A stretch of 34,850 nucleotides of DNA from Frankiaceae bacterium. GTDB lineage: Bacteria > Actinomycetota > Actinomycetes > Frankiales > Frankiaceae. The translations under genes were made by a program, and so were the position numbers. A model generated the notes under the pieces. That model was not told where the DNA came from and did not search any database. It saw only the letters and a list, made by a program, of their open reading frames with translations. Location: NCBI GenBank assembly GCA_017882765.1, contig JADGOW010000003.1, positions 1 through 34,850 on the forward strand, in the 5' to 3' direction. This document shows, one piece after another, positions 19,686 through 28,914 of this stretch. How positions within the stretch are numbered: the first letter of the stretch is position 1; every line of letters starts with the position of its first letter.

Positions 19686-19797
19686 CACAGCCTGACCTCC
19701 GCGACCCTGACCCGCCCGACCAAGGTGCCTGCTGCACCGCGCCCAGCCGATACGAAGACTCAAGGCCGCCCGCTGCCGGAGCGGACGGCCTCCACCG

Positions 19798-19871
19798 TCG
19801 GGATGGCGGGATTTGAACCCACGACCTCCTCGACCCGAACGAGGCGCGCTCCCAAGCTGCGCTACATCCCG
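19798..19871 (-). tRNA. tRNA-Pro (anticodon CGG)
   Basis: Reverse strand CGGGATGTAGCGCAGCTTGGGAGCGCGCCTCGTTCGGGTCGAGGAGGTCGTGGGTTCAAATCCCGCCATCCCGA. Confidence 0.95.
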
Positions 19872-19910
19872 AACTCTGCCGCCGGGCCGAAAACGGCCGG
19901 CGACCGTAGT

Positions 19911-20846
19911 TTAGCGAACTGCGGGGTCCGCTCGCTGTGACGACCTGGTAGCGCTGGGATCCGGGACGAGGCGGAGCAGGGTTGCCTCCGGCCGGCAGGC
20001 GAACCGCACGGGGGCATACGGCGAGGTCCCCAGCCCCGCCGACACGTGCAGCCACGCGGTGCGCCCGCGGGTTCCCCAACGGGACAGTCCCCGGGCGCGG
20101 GTGCGGTCAAGACCGCAGTTGGTCACCAGCGCGCCGATTCCGGGCACGCGGACCTGCCCGCCGTGGGTGTGGCCCGCCAGGAGCAGATCGACACCGTCGG
20201 CCGCGTAGGCGTCGAGCACCCGCGGCTCCGGCGCGTGGGCGATTCCCAGCCGCAGCGCGGCGTCCGGGGCCGCCGCGCCGGCGACCTTCGCGAGCCGGTC
20301 CCGCCGTGTGTAGGGGTCGTCCACCCCTCTGATGTCGACGTCACGGCCGCCGATCCGCAACCTGGCCCGGACGTTGGTGAGGTCGTGCCAGCCGGTGTCC
20401 GCCAGCCGCGCGGCGAAGCCACACCAGTCGAGGGGGCGCTTGTGGCGGAGGGGGTCGCTGCCGGTGAAGTAGCGCACCGGGTTCTTGAACTGGGGGGCGT
20501 AGTAGTCGTTGTTGCCGGGCACGAACGCCCCGGGGAAGTCCAGGAGCGGCCGCAGTGCGTCCAGCACCGTGTCGCCCGCGTCGTCACTGCAGATGACGTC
20601 GCCGGTGAGCACCACGAGATCGGGAGCGACGCGGACCAGGCCCGACAGCCATTCCGCCTTGCTCCGGTCGGAGGGCAGCATGTGCAGGTCGGACAGGTGC
20701 AGCAGGGTCATCGGCGGCGTCCCGGGCGACAGCACGGGAGCCTCGGCGCGCCGCAGGGTGTACGCCCGCGTCTCGTAGAGCCAGGAGTACGCCAGAGTTC
20801 CCAATCCGAGGGCGGTCAGGCCGCCGAGCGCGTCGGTCATCCCCAC
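19911..20846 (-). CDS. Membrane-anchored metallophosphoesterase
   Basis: LLHLSDLHM, VLTGDVICSDD, PGNNDYYAP, LLAGHTHGGQVRVPGIGALVTNCG. Confidence 0.93.
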   Translation of the reverse strand: MGMTDALGGLTALGLGTLAYSWLYETRAYTLRRAEAPVLSPGTPPMTLLHLSDLHMLPSDRSKAEWLSGLVRVAPDLVVLTGDVICSDDAGDTVLDALRPLLDFPGAFVPGNNDYYAPQFKNPVRYFTGSDPLRHKRPLDWCGFAARLADTGWHDLTNVRARLRIGGRDVDIRGVDDPYTRRDRLAKVAGAAAPDAALRLGIAHAPEPRVLDAYAADGVDLLLAGHTHGGQVRVPGIGALVTNCGLDRTRARGLSRWGTRGRTAWLHVSAGLGTSPYAPVRFACRPEATLLRLVPDPSATRSSQRADPAVR

Positions 20847-20866
20847 CCCGTTAGTCTGACCGGCTT

Positions 20867-21325
20867 GTGAGCGAATTGTCCGACCGGCTGCATGCCGACC
20901 TGACCACGGCCATGAAGGCCCGTGACGAGCTGCGGGTCTCCACCTTGCGGCTGACGCTGGCTGCCGTCCGCACCCAGGAGGTGGCTGGCGACGTGGCCCG
21001 CGAGCTCACCGACGACGAGGTGGTCACGGTGCTGCGCCGGGAGGATCGCAAGCGCCGGGAGGCTGCGGACGCGTTCGGGCAAGCTGGCCGGACCGACTCG
21101 GCGGCGCGAGAACGCGCTGAGGCCGAGATCATCGCGGAGTACCTGCCGCGGCAGCTTTCCGACGACGAGCTCGACGCGTTGGTACGGAAGGTGCTGGCCG
21201 ATGCCGGCCTGTCCGGGCCGAAGGCAATGGGGGCAGCGATGAAGGTCGTGACCGCCGAGGTGGCCGGCCGGGCGGACGGGCGTCGCGTGTCGGCGGTCGT
21301 GCGCCAGGTACTGGCATCGACCTGA
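20867..21325 (+). CDS. GatB/YqeY domain protein
   Basis: LSDRLHADLTTAMKARDELRVSTLRLTLAAVRTQEV...EYLPRQLSDDELDALV...GPKAMGAAMKVV. Confidence 0.94.
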   Translation: MSELSDRLHADLTTAMKARDELRVSTLRLTLAAVRTQEVAGDVARELTDDEVVTVLRREDRKRREAADAFGQAGRTDSAARERAEAEIIAEYLPRQLSDDELDALVRKVLADAGLSGPKAMGAAMKVVTAEVAGRADGRRVSAVVRQVLAST

Positions 21326-21351
21326 CCCGCGGCTTCCGGCGGCCCGGCGGC

Positions 21352-23685
21352 TCAACGGACGAGCATCACCACCGGGCTGCCGAGGTTCACGGTGCTCCCG
21401 GGGCCGGGCACGGTGCGCACGACCCGGCCGGATCCGCCGTACGTCGTCCCGTAGGTAGTCGTGCCGACACCGCCGCCCAGGGGGTTGAAGCCCTCGGCCC
21501 TGAGGACGCCCTCCGCGGTCTTGACATCCATGCCCGTGACATCCGGCACCTGGTTGGGGCCGCCGGTCGGGGCCGTCGCATCTGCTGGCGGCATGTACGC
21601 GGCCGAGTAGTTGACCAGGGCGTTGCGCATCTCGTTGGACCAAATCATGGCGGGCAGGTCGCCGCCGTACACGTGCGCGTAGGACCCGACGGGGACTGTC
21701 ACGTTGTTCAGCGGGAATTGCACGGTCGAACGCGGGTCGCCGACCCACACCGCCGCCGCCATCTGCGGGACGTAGCCGACGAACCAGGCGTTGCTGAAGT
21801 TGTCGGTGGTGCCCGTCTTGCCTGCTGCCGGCCGGCCGATCGGCGCGTTGGCCGCTCCTGTGCCCTGGTTGATGACGCCCTCGAGGACGCTCGTGACCTT
21901 GTCGGCGACCTCCGGCCGGAGCACCGGGCGGCACTTCGGCGGCGCGGTGGGCACCAGGCCCTGGGCGTCCGCCATTGCCACCACGCTGCGCGGGTCGCAG
22001 CGGATGCCGTGGGCTGCGAGCGTGGCGTAGGCGCTCGCCATGTCGATGACGCTGACCTCGAACGTGCCCAGAGTCAGCGTTCCGTCCTTGGACCAGACAC
22101 CCTTGGGGGTGCGGGGCTCCACGCGGTAGGAGGTCACGCCCAGCCGGCGGGCCATGTTCGCCACGTTGTAGACGCCGACCTTCTCCTCGAGCTGCACGAA
22201 GTACGTGTTGACGGAGTTCCAGGTCGCCTGCGTCATCGAGAAGACGCCGCCCTCGCCCTCCTCGGCGTTGTGGTAGCCGATGCCGTCGGGGCTGAACGGG
22301 GTGACCGGGCAGTGGCCGTCCGGGTTGTGGAAGACATGTGACTGGTAGCACGGCGGCGCCTTCAAGGTCAGGGACAGCGGCAAGCCCTGCTCCAGGGCCG
22401 CAGCCAGCGTGAAGACCTTGAAGGTCGACCCGGGTTGGAACGCGTCGCTCGTCGTCGCCAGCGGGAACTTGGTGTGGGTGAAGTCGGTCGTCGTCGAGGC
22501 CGGCTTTCCGTCGTCGGCAGGCCCGTAGATCCGGTTGGTGGCGATCGCCAGCACGTTTCCGGTGCCCGGTTCGATGATGACGCTGGCCGTGGCGATGCGG
22601 TTGCCCGGCGGGATGATCGTGTTGACGGCGTGCTGGGCTGCTTCCTGGATGTCCGGGTCGAGCGAAGTACGGATGACGAGCCCGCCTTCGAACAGCCGCC
22701 GCTGCCGCTCCTCCGGCGTCGGCCCGAACTCGGGGTCGGACAGCAGCTGAGAGCGCACGTACTGGCAGTAGAAGGGCGCCGACGAGCTTTGGCAGCTGTC
22801 GGTGGCGGCCTTGCGGGGGTCCAGCTGTAGCGGTCGCCCTTTGGAGAAGGTCCAGAACATGTCGGGCAAATGGCCCAGCTCGTGCATCCGGTCCAGCACC
22901 CCGTTGCGCCGGTCGCGGGCCGCGACTGGATGCAGCAGCGGGTCATACCTGCTCGGGTTCTTCACGATGCCGGCGAGGGTCGCGGCCTCGTCGACGGTGA
23001 GCTGGTTGACGTCCTTGCTGAAGTAGTGCTGGGCTGCGGTCTGGACACCGTACGCCCCGTCACCGAAGTAGGCGATGTTGAGGTAGCGCTCCAGGATCTG
23101 CTGCTTGGTGAGCTGGTGCTCCAGGGCGATCGCGTACTTGGCTTCACGCAGCTTGCGCGACACCGAGCGTTCGGTAGCCGCTTGCCGCTCCTCGGGAGTG
23201 TTCGCCGATTCCAGCAGGACGTTCTTGACGTATTGCTGTGTCAGGGTCGACCCGCCCTGCGTGAACCCGCCGGACTCCTGGTTGGCGACGGCTGCCCGGG
23301 CGAGGCCCTTGAAGTCGATGCCGTGGTGCTCGTAGAACCGCGAGTCCTCGATGTCGATGACGGCCTGCTGCAGGTAGCGGGGGACGAAGGCCAGGGGCAC
23401 CACCTGCCGGTCCTCGCTGCCGTGCAGGTAGGCGATCACGTGCCCCTTGGCGTCGTACATCTTCGACGCCTGCGGCAGCGGGGGGGTGAGGAGGTCGGTG
23501 GGCATATCGTTGAAGGTGTTCGCGCCACGCTTGGCCGTCACCGCGAACAGCCCCACGATGGGCCCGGTGAGCCCGGCCAGGACCAGGCCGCCGACAACGC
23601 TGAGGGCCAGCATCCTTGCGCCGGTGGACATGAGCCGGCGGCGGGAATGGAACCGGGACGGCGAAGGGGCGGGCGCGACGCTCAC
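21352..23685 (-). CDS. Bifunctional transglycosylase/transpeptidase penicillin-binding protein with C-terminal PASTA-like domain
   Basis: IEDSRFYEHHGIDFKGLARA (GT51), FQPGSTFKVFTLAAAL, KTGTTDNFSNAWFVGY, PASTA-like VPDVTGMDVKTAEGVLRAEGF. GTG 23685 chosen. Confidence 0.95.
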   Translation of the reverse strand: MSVAPAPSPSRFHSRRRLMSTGARMLALSVVGGLVLAGLTGPIVGLFAVTAKRGANTFNDMPTDLLTPPLPQASKMYDAKGHVIAYLHGSEDRQVVPLAFVPRYLQQAVIDIEDSRFYEHHGIDFKGLARAAVANQESGGFTQGGSTLTQQYVKNVLLESANTPEERQAATERSVSRKLREAKYAIALEHQLTKQQILERYLNIAYFGDGAYGVQTAAQHYFSKDVNQLTVDEAATLAGIVKNPSRYDPLLHPVAARDRRNGVLDRMHELGHLPDMFWTFSKGRPLQLDPRKAATDSCQSSSAPFYCQYVRSQLLSDPEFGPTPEERQRRLFEGGLVIRTSLDPDIQEAAQHAVNTIIPPGNRIATASVIIEPGTGNVLAIATNRIYGPADDGKPASTTTDFTHTKFPLATTSDAFQPGSTFKVFTLAAALEQGLPLSLTLKAPPCYQSHVFHNPDGHCPVTPFSPDGIGYHNAEEGEGGVFSMTQATWNSVNTYFVQLEEKVGVYNVANMARRLGVTSYRVEPRTPKGVWSKDGTLTLGTFEVSVIDMASAYATLAAHGIRCDPRSVVAMADAQGLVPTAPPKCRPVLRPEVADKVTSVLEGVINQGTGAANAPIGRPAAGKTGTTDNFSNAWFVGYVPQMAAAVWVGDPRSTVQFPLNNVTVPVGSYAHVYGGDLPAMIWSNEMRNALVNYSAAYMPPADATAPTGGPNQVPDVTGMDVKTAEGVLRAEGFNPLGGGVGTTTYGTTYGGSGRVVRTVPGPGSTVNLGSPVVMLVR

Positions 23686-24000
23686 TGCGGGGCTCTCTCC
23701 ATGCCATGCTCGGGTGGCCCGTCCGGCAGGCCCGCGGACGCATCCACGGTCCTGTGTCCCGATTGGGCAACGTGTGACGAACGCCTCAGCGTACGGCCTT
23801 CCCTTTCCCACGGAAGCCTACGAGTATCTGCGAGGGACCGGCTGCGGTAGTTGTCCATCACCCGGACGGGGGGTATGGAAATCACCCATGCGGATACTGT
23901 CTGCGCTCCAGGCAGTTTCATACGGTCCAAGTTAACCGGCGGGTTCCCCGCCTCCACTTGCTCGGGACCCCCGACCCGGCTCGATCTGAAGGAATCCGGT

Positions 24001-24345
24001 ATGCTGCGCACGACGACACGTGTTCGCCGTCGCCCTGGTTCGCCCGATCTTGTTGCTTCCCCCATCGACGGTGACTGGACCGCGCTCGGCGCCTGCCGGG
24101 ACGCCGACCCTGACGAGTTCTTCGTGCAAGGGGCGGCCCAGAACAGAGTGAAGACCCGCTGCTTCGGCTGCGCTGTACGTACGGAGTGCCTCGCCGATGC
24201 CCTGGATAACCGCGTCGAGTTCGGCGTCTGGGGCGGCATGACCGAGCGTGAGCGTAGGGCTCTGCTGCGTCGCCGCCCCGATGTGCTGTCGTGGCGGCAG
24301 CTTCTCCTGGACGCACGGGCCGCCCACCTGGCGTCTGCTGGCTGA
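24001..24345 (+). CDS. WhiB-family Fe-S transcriptional regulator (WhiB4-like by context)
   Basis: ACRDADPDEFFVQG...TRCFGCAVRTECLADALDNRVEFGVWGGMTERERRALLRRRP; divergent from the PBP gene. Confidence 0.93.
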   Translation: MLRTTTRVRRRPGSPDLVASPIDGDWTALGACRDADPDEFFVQGAAQNRVKTRCFGCAVRTECLADALDNRVEFGVWGGMTERERRALLRRRPDVLSWRQLLLDARAAHLASAG

Positions 24346-24396
24346 CCCGACGGCCTCCCACCTTCCCGCTCCCGCGGCGTGACCGAGTTGCGGCTT

Positions 24397-24440
24397 CGGC
24401 CGATATCCTGTCCGGGTCTCTCCCGTCCGGGTATCGGCCG
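24397..24440. repeat. 9-bp inverted repeat CGGCCGATA/TATCGGCCG enclosing a gtccggg direct repeat
   Basis: Arms at 24397-24405 and 24432-24440, downstream of whiB. Confidence 0.75.
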
Positions 24441-24588
24441 GGAAGCGTAATTGTCTGGCCGGGCGCGTCGGCGGTCGCTTCGGCGTACTTGCAGCCAAGC
24501 TGGCGGCGTACTGGCGGGTCCGGGGGCGGCTGACCGCGAACCGGCCCCTGCTGACGGAATGCCGGTGGGATACGACGAGGGGGATGGG

Positions 24589-26046
24589 ATGCGTTCCTTC
24601 GCGCTACCCGGGCGCGGCGCCCACCCGTACCAGCGGGGAGGCGTTGATGCCGTTCGGGCCCGGGCGGTCCGCCTGGCATCGACGTTCCGCAGCGCCGACG
24701 AGGGCCGCTCGACGGCCCTCGACGCCCTGCGGGCCATCGCCGCCCTGCTGGTCGTGGTCATGCACACGGTGCTCATCGCGCCCGAGCCGGTGGCCCACAA
24801 CCCTGCACTGCACTTCGTGCGGTCCCACCTGTGGGTCGGGGTCGACATCTTCTTCGCGCTGTCCGGGTTCCTGATCGCCGGGCCGTTTCTTCGCTCGCTC
24901 CTGCGCGGCTCGGCCCTGCCGAACACCGCCGGGTACGCCGTCCGCCGCATCGCCCGCATCGTGCCCGCGTACTGGGTGGCCCTGACCGCGGCCGTGCTGT
25001 TCGTGGCCCCGCGTCCGATCGGCTGGGGCTCCGTCATCTCCCATTACCTGTTCCTGCAGAACTGGGTGCCGGGGGAGTCCCGAAGCGACATCTACGTGGT
25101 GGCCTGGACGCTGGGCATCGAGGCGCTCTTCTACATCATCGTCCCGATCGGTGCGGCCCTGCTCCGCGCCCGGTTCCCGGGCCCGATCCGGGCCGACCGG
25201 CTGATCCGCATCCTTCTCGGCGTGTGGGCGTTCAGCCTCCTCTGGGGCTTCCTGTGGGGGGTCGCGTTCGACTACATCCCGGTGCTGACCGACCACCAGG
25301 ACACGTGGCGGACCGTCGTCGCCGACAACCTTCCCACCCAGCTCGGCTTGTTCTGCCCGGGCATGATCCTCGCGGTCGTGTTCGCGAAGGAACGCCGGAT
25401 AGACCTGGGGTCCCCGGCCGAGGCGCCCCGCCTCCACGGGCTGCTGGGCGCCCGGTCGAGCCTCATCCTCCTGTTGTCCTTCGGCTTGGCGGTCGTCGGC
25501 ATCGGCGTGGGCGGGCGCGGCCGCACGGGCCAGTCCGTGCGGGAGGGCCTGTTCCTTCCGCTGGCCTGTGGCCTGCTGCTCCTGCTGTTCCTTCGCGGCG
25601 GCCCGTACATCCGGGCGATCAGCCGCTACCTCGCACCGCTCGGCGTCATCTCCTACGGCATCTACCTCTGGCACTGGATCGTGGCCCAGTGGCTCGCCGA
25701 CCGCGGCTTGGAGATCACCGTGGGTGGCCAGTGGTTCGCGTGGGTCTTCGCATTCGTTCTGCTGTGCCTGATCACCTTCCCGCTAGCGGCTGCGAGCTGG
25801 CTGTTCGTGGAGCACCCGGCGATGAAGCGCGCAGCCGACTGGAACCGGCGGCGGGCCCAGGCGCGTGCGGTGCCGGGGGGTTCAGCCGCCCCGGGTGCCC
25901 CAGGGCGCCCAAGGGGCCCAGCGGGCCCAGCGGGCCCGGAAAGCGCGGTGCCCGCGGGCACGGCTCCACGCTCTCCAGGCCGGCCCTACCCAGCTGACCC
26001 GCCTAGCGGTCAGCCCGACCCAGTGGTGCCACCGGCAACTCGCTGA
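24589..26046 (+). CDS. Acyltransferase 3 (OafA/YrhL-like) membrane protein with Pro/Gly-rich tail
   Basis: STALDALRAIAALLVVVMHTVL...LWVGVDIFFALSGFLIAGPFLRS...ISYGIYLWHWIVAQWLA. Start uncertain. Confidence 0.9.
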   Translation: MRSFALPGRGAHPYQRGGVDAVRARAVRLASTFRSADEGRSTALDALRAIAALLVVVMHTVLIAPEPVAHNPALHFVRSHLWVGVDIFFALSGFLIAGPFLRSLLRGSALPNTAGYAVRRIARIVPAYWVALTAAVLFVAPRPIGWGSVISHYLFLQNWVPGESRSDIYVVAWTLGIEALFYIIVPIGAALLRARFPGPIRADRLIRILLGVWAFSLLWGFLWGVAFDYIPVLTDHQDTWRTVVADNLPTQLGLFCPGMILAVVFAKERRIDLGSPAEAPRLHGLLGARSSLILLLSFGLAVVGIGVGGRGRTGQSVREGLFLPLACGLLLLLFLRGGPYIRAISRYLAPLGVISYGIYLWHWIVAQWLADRGLEITVGGQWFAWVFAFVLLCLITFPLAAASWLFVEHPAMKRAADWNRRRAQARAVPGGSAAPGAPGRPRGPAGPAGPESAVPAGTAPRSPGRPYPADPPSGQPDPVVPPATR

Positions 26047-26061
26047 CGCCGAGGCCCGCGG

Positions 26062-27480
26062 TCACCCAGGTGGGATGTTCTGGTTGAGCCGGAAGAAGTT
26101 CGTGGGGTCGTACTTCCGCTTCAGGGCCTTCAGCTGGTCGTATTTGACCTCGCCATAAGCCTGCCGGATCCGTTCTTCGCCTTCCTCCATGAGGAAGTTC
26201 ACGTACACGCTGGTGTGATACGGGCCCAGGGCCGACCAGTAGTCGCGGGCCCACTGGCGTTGTTCCGCAAACCCGGCGGCCGTCTCGCTATTGCCGTTGA
26301 TGTTGAAGGTGAAGCCGGCGTCGCGCCCGCTGAAGGCGGTCTCGGCCTCCCCTACGCGGCCGACCGCGCCCCCGAGTTGCCAGAGGGCGAGGCTGGACAC
26401 GGGTGAGGTGATGCGGCTGCCGTAATCACTGACGAGGTCGATGACGTCGTCGGTGAGTTCGGCCACGTCGCAGGAGCGAACGTAATACCACCAGCCGTGC
26501 CGGAACGACGGGTCCAAGAGCTGTTGGTGCGCAAGGAACGTGGTGGGTTCGCATTGGTCGAGTACGGGCGAGCCGAACCGCTTCAGCGCCTGTAGCACGC
26601 GTCGGCCTTCGTCAACAGGGCCGGCGTAGCACGCAACTACAGCGATGACGGGTTTGCCGACCAGGTCGGCGGGCATCGTAGGCAGGGCGGGTGCCCTGCG
26701 CTGCGTGACGATGGTCATGAGCTCGTCCGGGCAGTCGGCGACCCAGTCGCGGTAGAACCGCAGCACCTGCGGGGCGGCGGCCATGTGCCAGACGACCGGA
26801 CCGGCCATGACCTCCGGCCCGACAGGCTGTAACCGGAACTCGAAGTCGGTCACGACGCCGAAGTTGCCCCCACCACCGCGCACACCCCAGAAGAGATCGC
26901 TGTTCTCGTTCTCGCTCGCGTGCACGATTTCACCGTCGGCGGTGACGACATCGACCGCGAGAAGCTGGTCGATGGTCAGCCCGTACCTGCGCATGACCCA
27001 GCCGATCCCGCCGCCGAGGGTGAGCCCAGCCAGCCCGGTATGGGAGACGATGCCGGCGGGCACCGCCAGCCCGTACGGCTGGGTCTGCTGGTCTAGTTCG
27101 CCGATCAGGGCGCCTGCCTGGGCTCGGGCCGTGCGGGCCGACGGGTCGACCCGGATGCCCTTCATAAGGCTGAGGTCGATCACCATGCCGTCGTCGCAGA
27201 CGGACAGGCCCGGAAAGCTGTGCCCCCCGCTCCGGACGGCGACCCGCAGGCCGCGCTCGCGTGCGAAGCGGACCGCGCAACCGACGTCGTCGGCCCCCGC
27301 GCACCGTGCGATGAGCCGGGGGCGGCGGTCGATGGACCCGTTCCAGACCCGACGGTGCTGGTCGTAGCCATCGTCCTCGGGAAGGACAAGCGCTCCCCGC
27401 AAGGACGCGCGGAGGTCGCGGATCGCCGATGCCTGCAGGGCGTCCCCATGTCCCGCCGTGTGGTCCGTGGCGGGATTCAT
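26062..27480 (-). CDS. FAD-binding oxidoreductase (PCMH-type/berberine-bridge-like)
   Basis: VRSGGHSFPGLSVCDDGMVIDLSLMKGIRVDP, GLAGLTLGGGIGWVMRRYGLTIDQLL, C-terminal BBE-type YGEVKYDQLKALKRKYDPTNFFRLNQNI. Confidence 0.94.
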   Translation of the reverse strand: MNPATDHTAGHGDALQASAIRDLRASLRGALVLPEDDGYDQHRRVWNGSIDRRPRLIARCAGADDVGCAVRFARERGLRVAVRSGGHSFPGLSVCDDGMVIDLSLMKGIRVDPSARTARAQAGALIGELDQQTQPYGLAVPAGIVSHTGLAGLTLGGGIGWVMRRYGLTIDQLLAVDVVTADGEIVHASENENSDLFWGVRGGGGNFGVVTDFEFRLQPVGPEVMAGPVVWHMAAAPQVLRFYRDWVADCPDELMTIVTQRRAPALPTMPADLVGKPVIAVVACYAGPVDEGRRVLQALKRFGSPVLDQCEPTTFLAHQQLLDPSFRHGWWYYVRSCDVAELTDDVIDLVSDYGSRITSPVSSLALWQLGGAVGRVGEAETAFSGRDAGFTFNINGNSETAAGFAEQRQWARDYWSALGPYHTSVYVNFLMEEGEERIRQAYGEVKYDQLKALKRKYDPTNFFRLNQNIPPG

Positions 27481-27678
27481 GACGAAAGCCTCCTCCGGTC
27501 CTCGGCGACGACGGCGTTGAGCAGCCTCGTGGTTACCCCGCCCTGGACGATAAGACCGCCGCACCGGCTCGCACCAGCGAGGCCTTCGTCGTAGTGCAGG
27601 GGGCGCGCGGTTGGCCGAAAGGCAGGCGCGGGGAAGACCGCTATCCGGGGCTGCCACGCGCCGACTATCCCGGGGCTG

Positions 27679-28914
27679 TTACGCGCCGACCGCCGGTGGC
27701 TCGCTGAGACCGCCCCCCAACTGGTCACCGACGAATCGCAAGCTGTCGAGGTCGTGGACGTCCTCGGCCAGTGCCGGCACTTCCGCCACCGGGACCCCGG
27801 GGTGGGCCATCGTGAACCGCTCGCGCAACAGGTGCTCGCGGGCCGACAGCTGCACCCGGTCGGCGTGCAGCCGCAGCACGGCCGCAGCCAGGGGGAACTC
27901 GCCGCGCTCGGCGAGGACTTCGGCGCCGCTCAGGCTCCGGGGAGCCGACAGCGCCGCCGCCCTGGAGCGGTGCACCCGGTTGAGCACCAGGCCGGCCAGG
28001 GGCATCTCCTCGGTTCCCAGGCGGTCCACGAAGTAGCTGGCCTCCCGCAGCGCATCGGGCTCGGGCGCCGCCACCACGAAGAACGCCGTCCCGGGCGCGG
28101 CGAGCAGGCGGTAGGTCTCCTCGGCCCGCTGCCGGAACCCGCCGAACATGGTTTCCAGGGCGGAGACGAACTGGCTGACATCCGTGAGCAGCTGGAGACC
28201 GATGACCCGCGTCAATGCTCTGGTCATGATGGAAAACCCTGCGCCGAGCACCTTCATGTAGGCGCGCCCGCCCGCCTTCGCGGGGACGAGCAGCAGGCGT
28301 AGCAGGCGGCCGTCGAGAAACGCGCCGAGCCGCTGCGGGGCATCCAGGAAGTCCAGCGCAGACCGGGTGGGCGGGGTGTCGACGACAATGAGATCCCATT
28401 TCTCGGTCGCCTGCAGCTGCCCGAGTTTTTCCATCGCCATGTACTCCTGCGTCCCGGCGAACGAGGACGACAGGGATTGGTAGAACGGGTTGGCCAGCAA
28501 CGCCTCGGCACGTTCCCGGCTGGCATGGGTGAGGACGATGTCATCGAACGTCCTCTTCATGTCCAGCATCATTGCCCAGAGCTCACCGGGGGCTGATTCC
28601 CCCGCGGCCCTGCTCGGTACGGGCCCGGCATGTCGAGGGGCCCTGACCCCGCTCACATCCATGACTCGGCGCGGGGTGTTGTCCAGCTCGGTCAGGCCCA
28701 TTGCCTGTGCCAGGCGCCGGGCGGGGTCGATGGTGAGGACGACCACGTTGCGGCCGCGCTCGGCCGCCCGCAGGGCGAGGGCAGCCGCCGTCGTCGTCTT
28801 ACCCACACCGCCGGAGCCGCAGCACACGATGATCCGGGCGTCATCCAGGTGCGCGTCGACGTCGAGGACGGGCGGCTCGCGTACCGGCGGGGGCACGGGC
28901 GTATCCGGGATCAT
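27679..28914 (-). CDS. ArsA/Get3-like P-loop ATPase, second of pair (Rv3680/BagB-like)
   Basis: IIVCCGSGGVGKTTTAAALALRAAERGRNVVVLTIDPARRLAQAMG; LIVVDTPPTRSALDFLDAP. Confidence 0.92.
   Translation of the reverse strand: MIPDTPVPPPVREPPVLDVDAHLDDARIIVCCGSGGVGKTTTAAALALRAAERGRNVVVLTIDPARRLAQAMGLTELDNTPRRVMDVSGVRAPRHAGPVPSRAAGESAPGELWAMMLDMKRTFDDIVLTHASRERAEALLANPFYQSLSSSFAGTQEYMAMEKLGQLQATEKWDLIVVDTPPTRSALDFLDAPQRLGAFLDGRLLRLLLVPAKAGGRAYMKVLGAGFSIMTRALTRVIGLQLLTDVSQFVSALETMFGGFRQRAEETYRLLAAPGTAFFVVAAPEPDALREASYFVDRLGTEEMPLAGLVLNRVHRSRAAALSAPRSLSGAEVLAERGEFPLAAAVLRLHADRVQLSAREHLLRERFTMAHPGVPVAEVPALAEDVHDLDSLRFVGDQLGGGLSEPPAVGA

Noticed and set aside
19798-19871. tRNA-Pro as an integration site for a mobile element
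   Set aside because: No integrase, and I noticed no repeated tRNA 3' end nearby; flanking genes are housekeeping.
24397-24440. Rho-independent terminator of whiB
   Set aside because: Long 26-nt loop and no T-tract; kept only as an inverted repeat.
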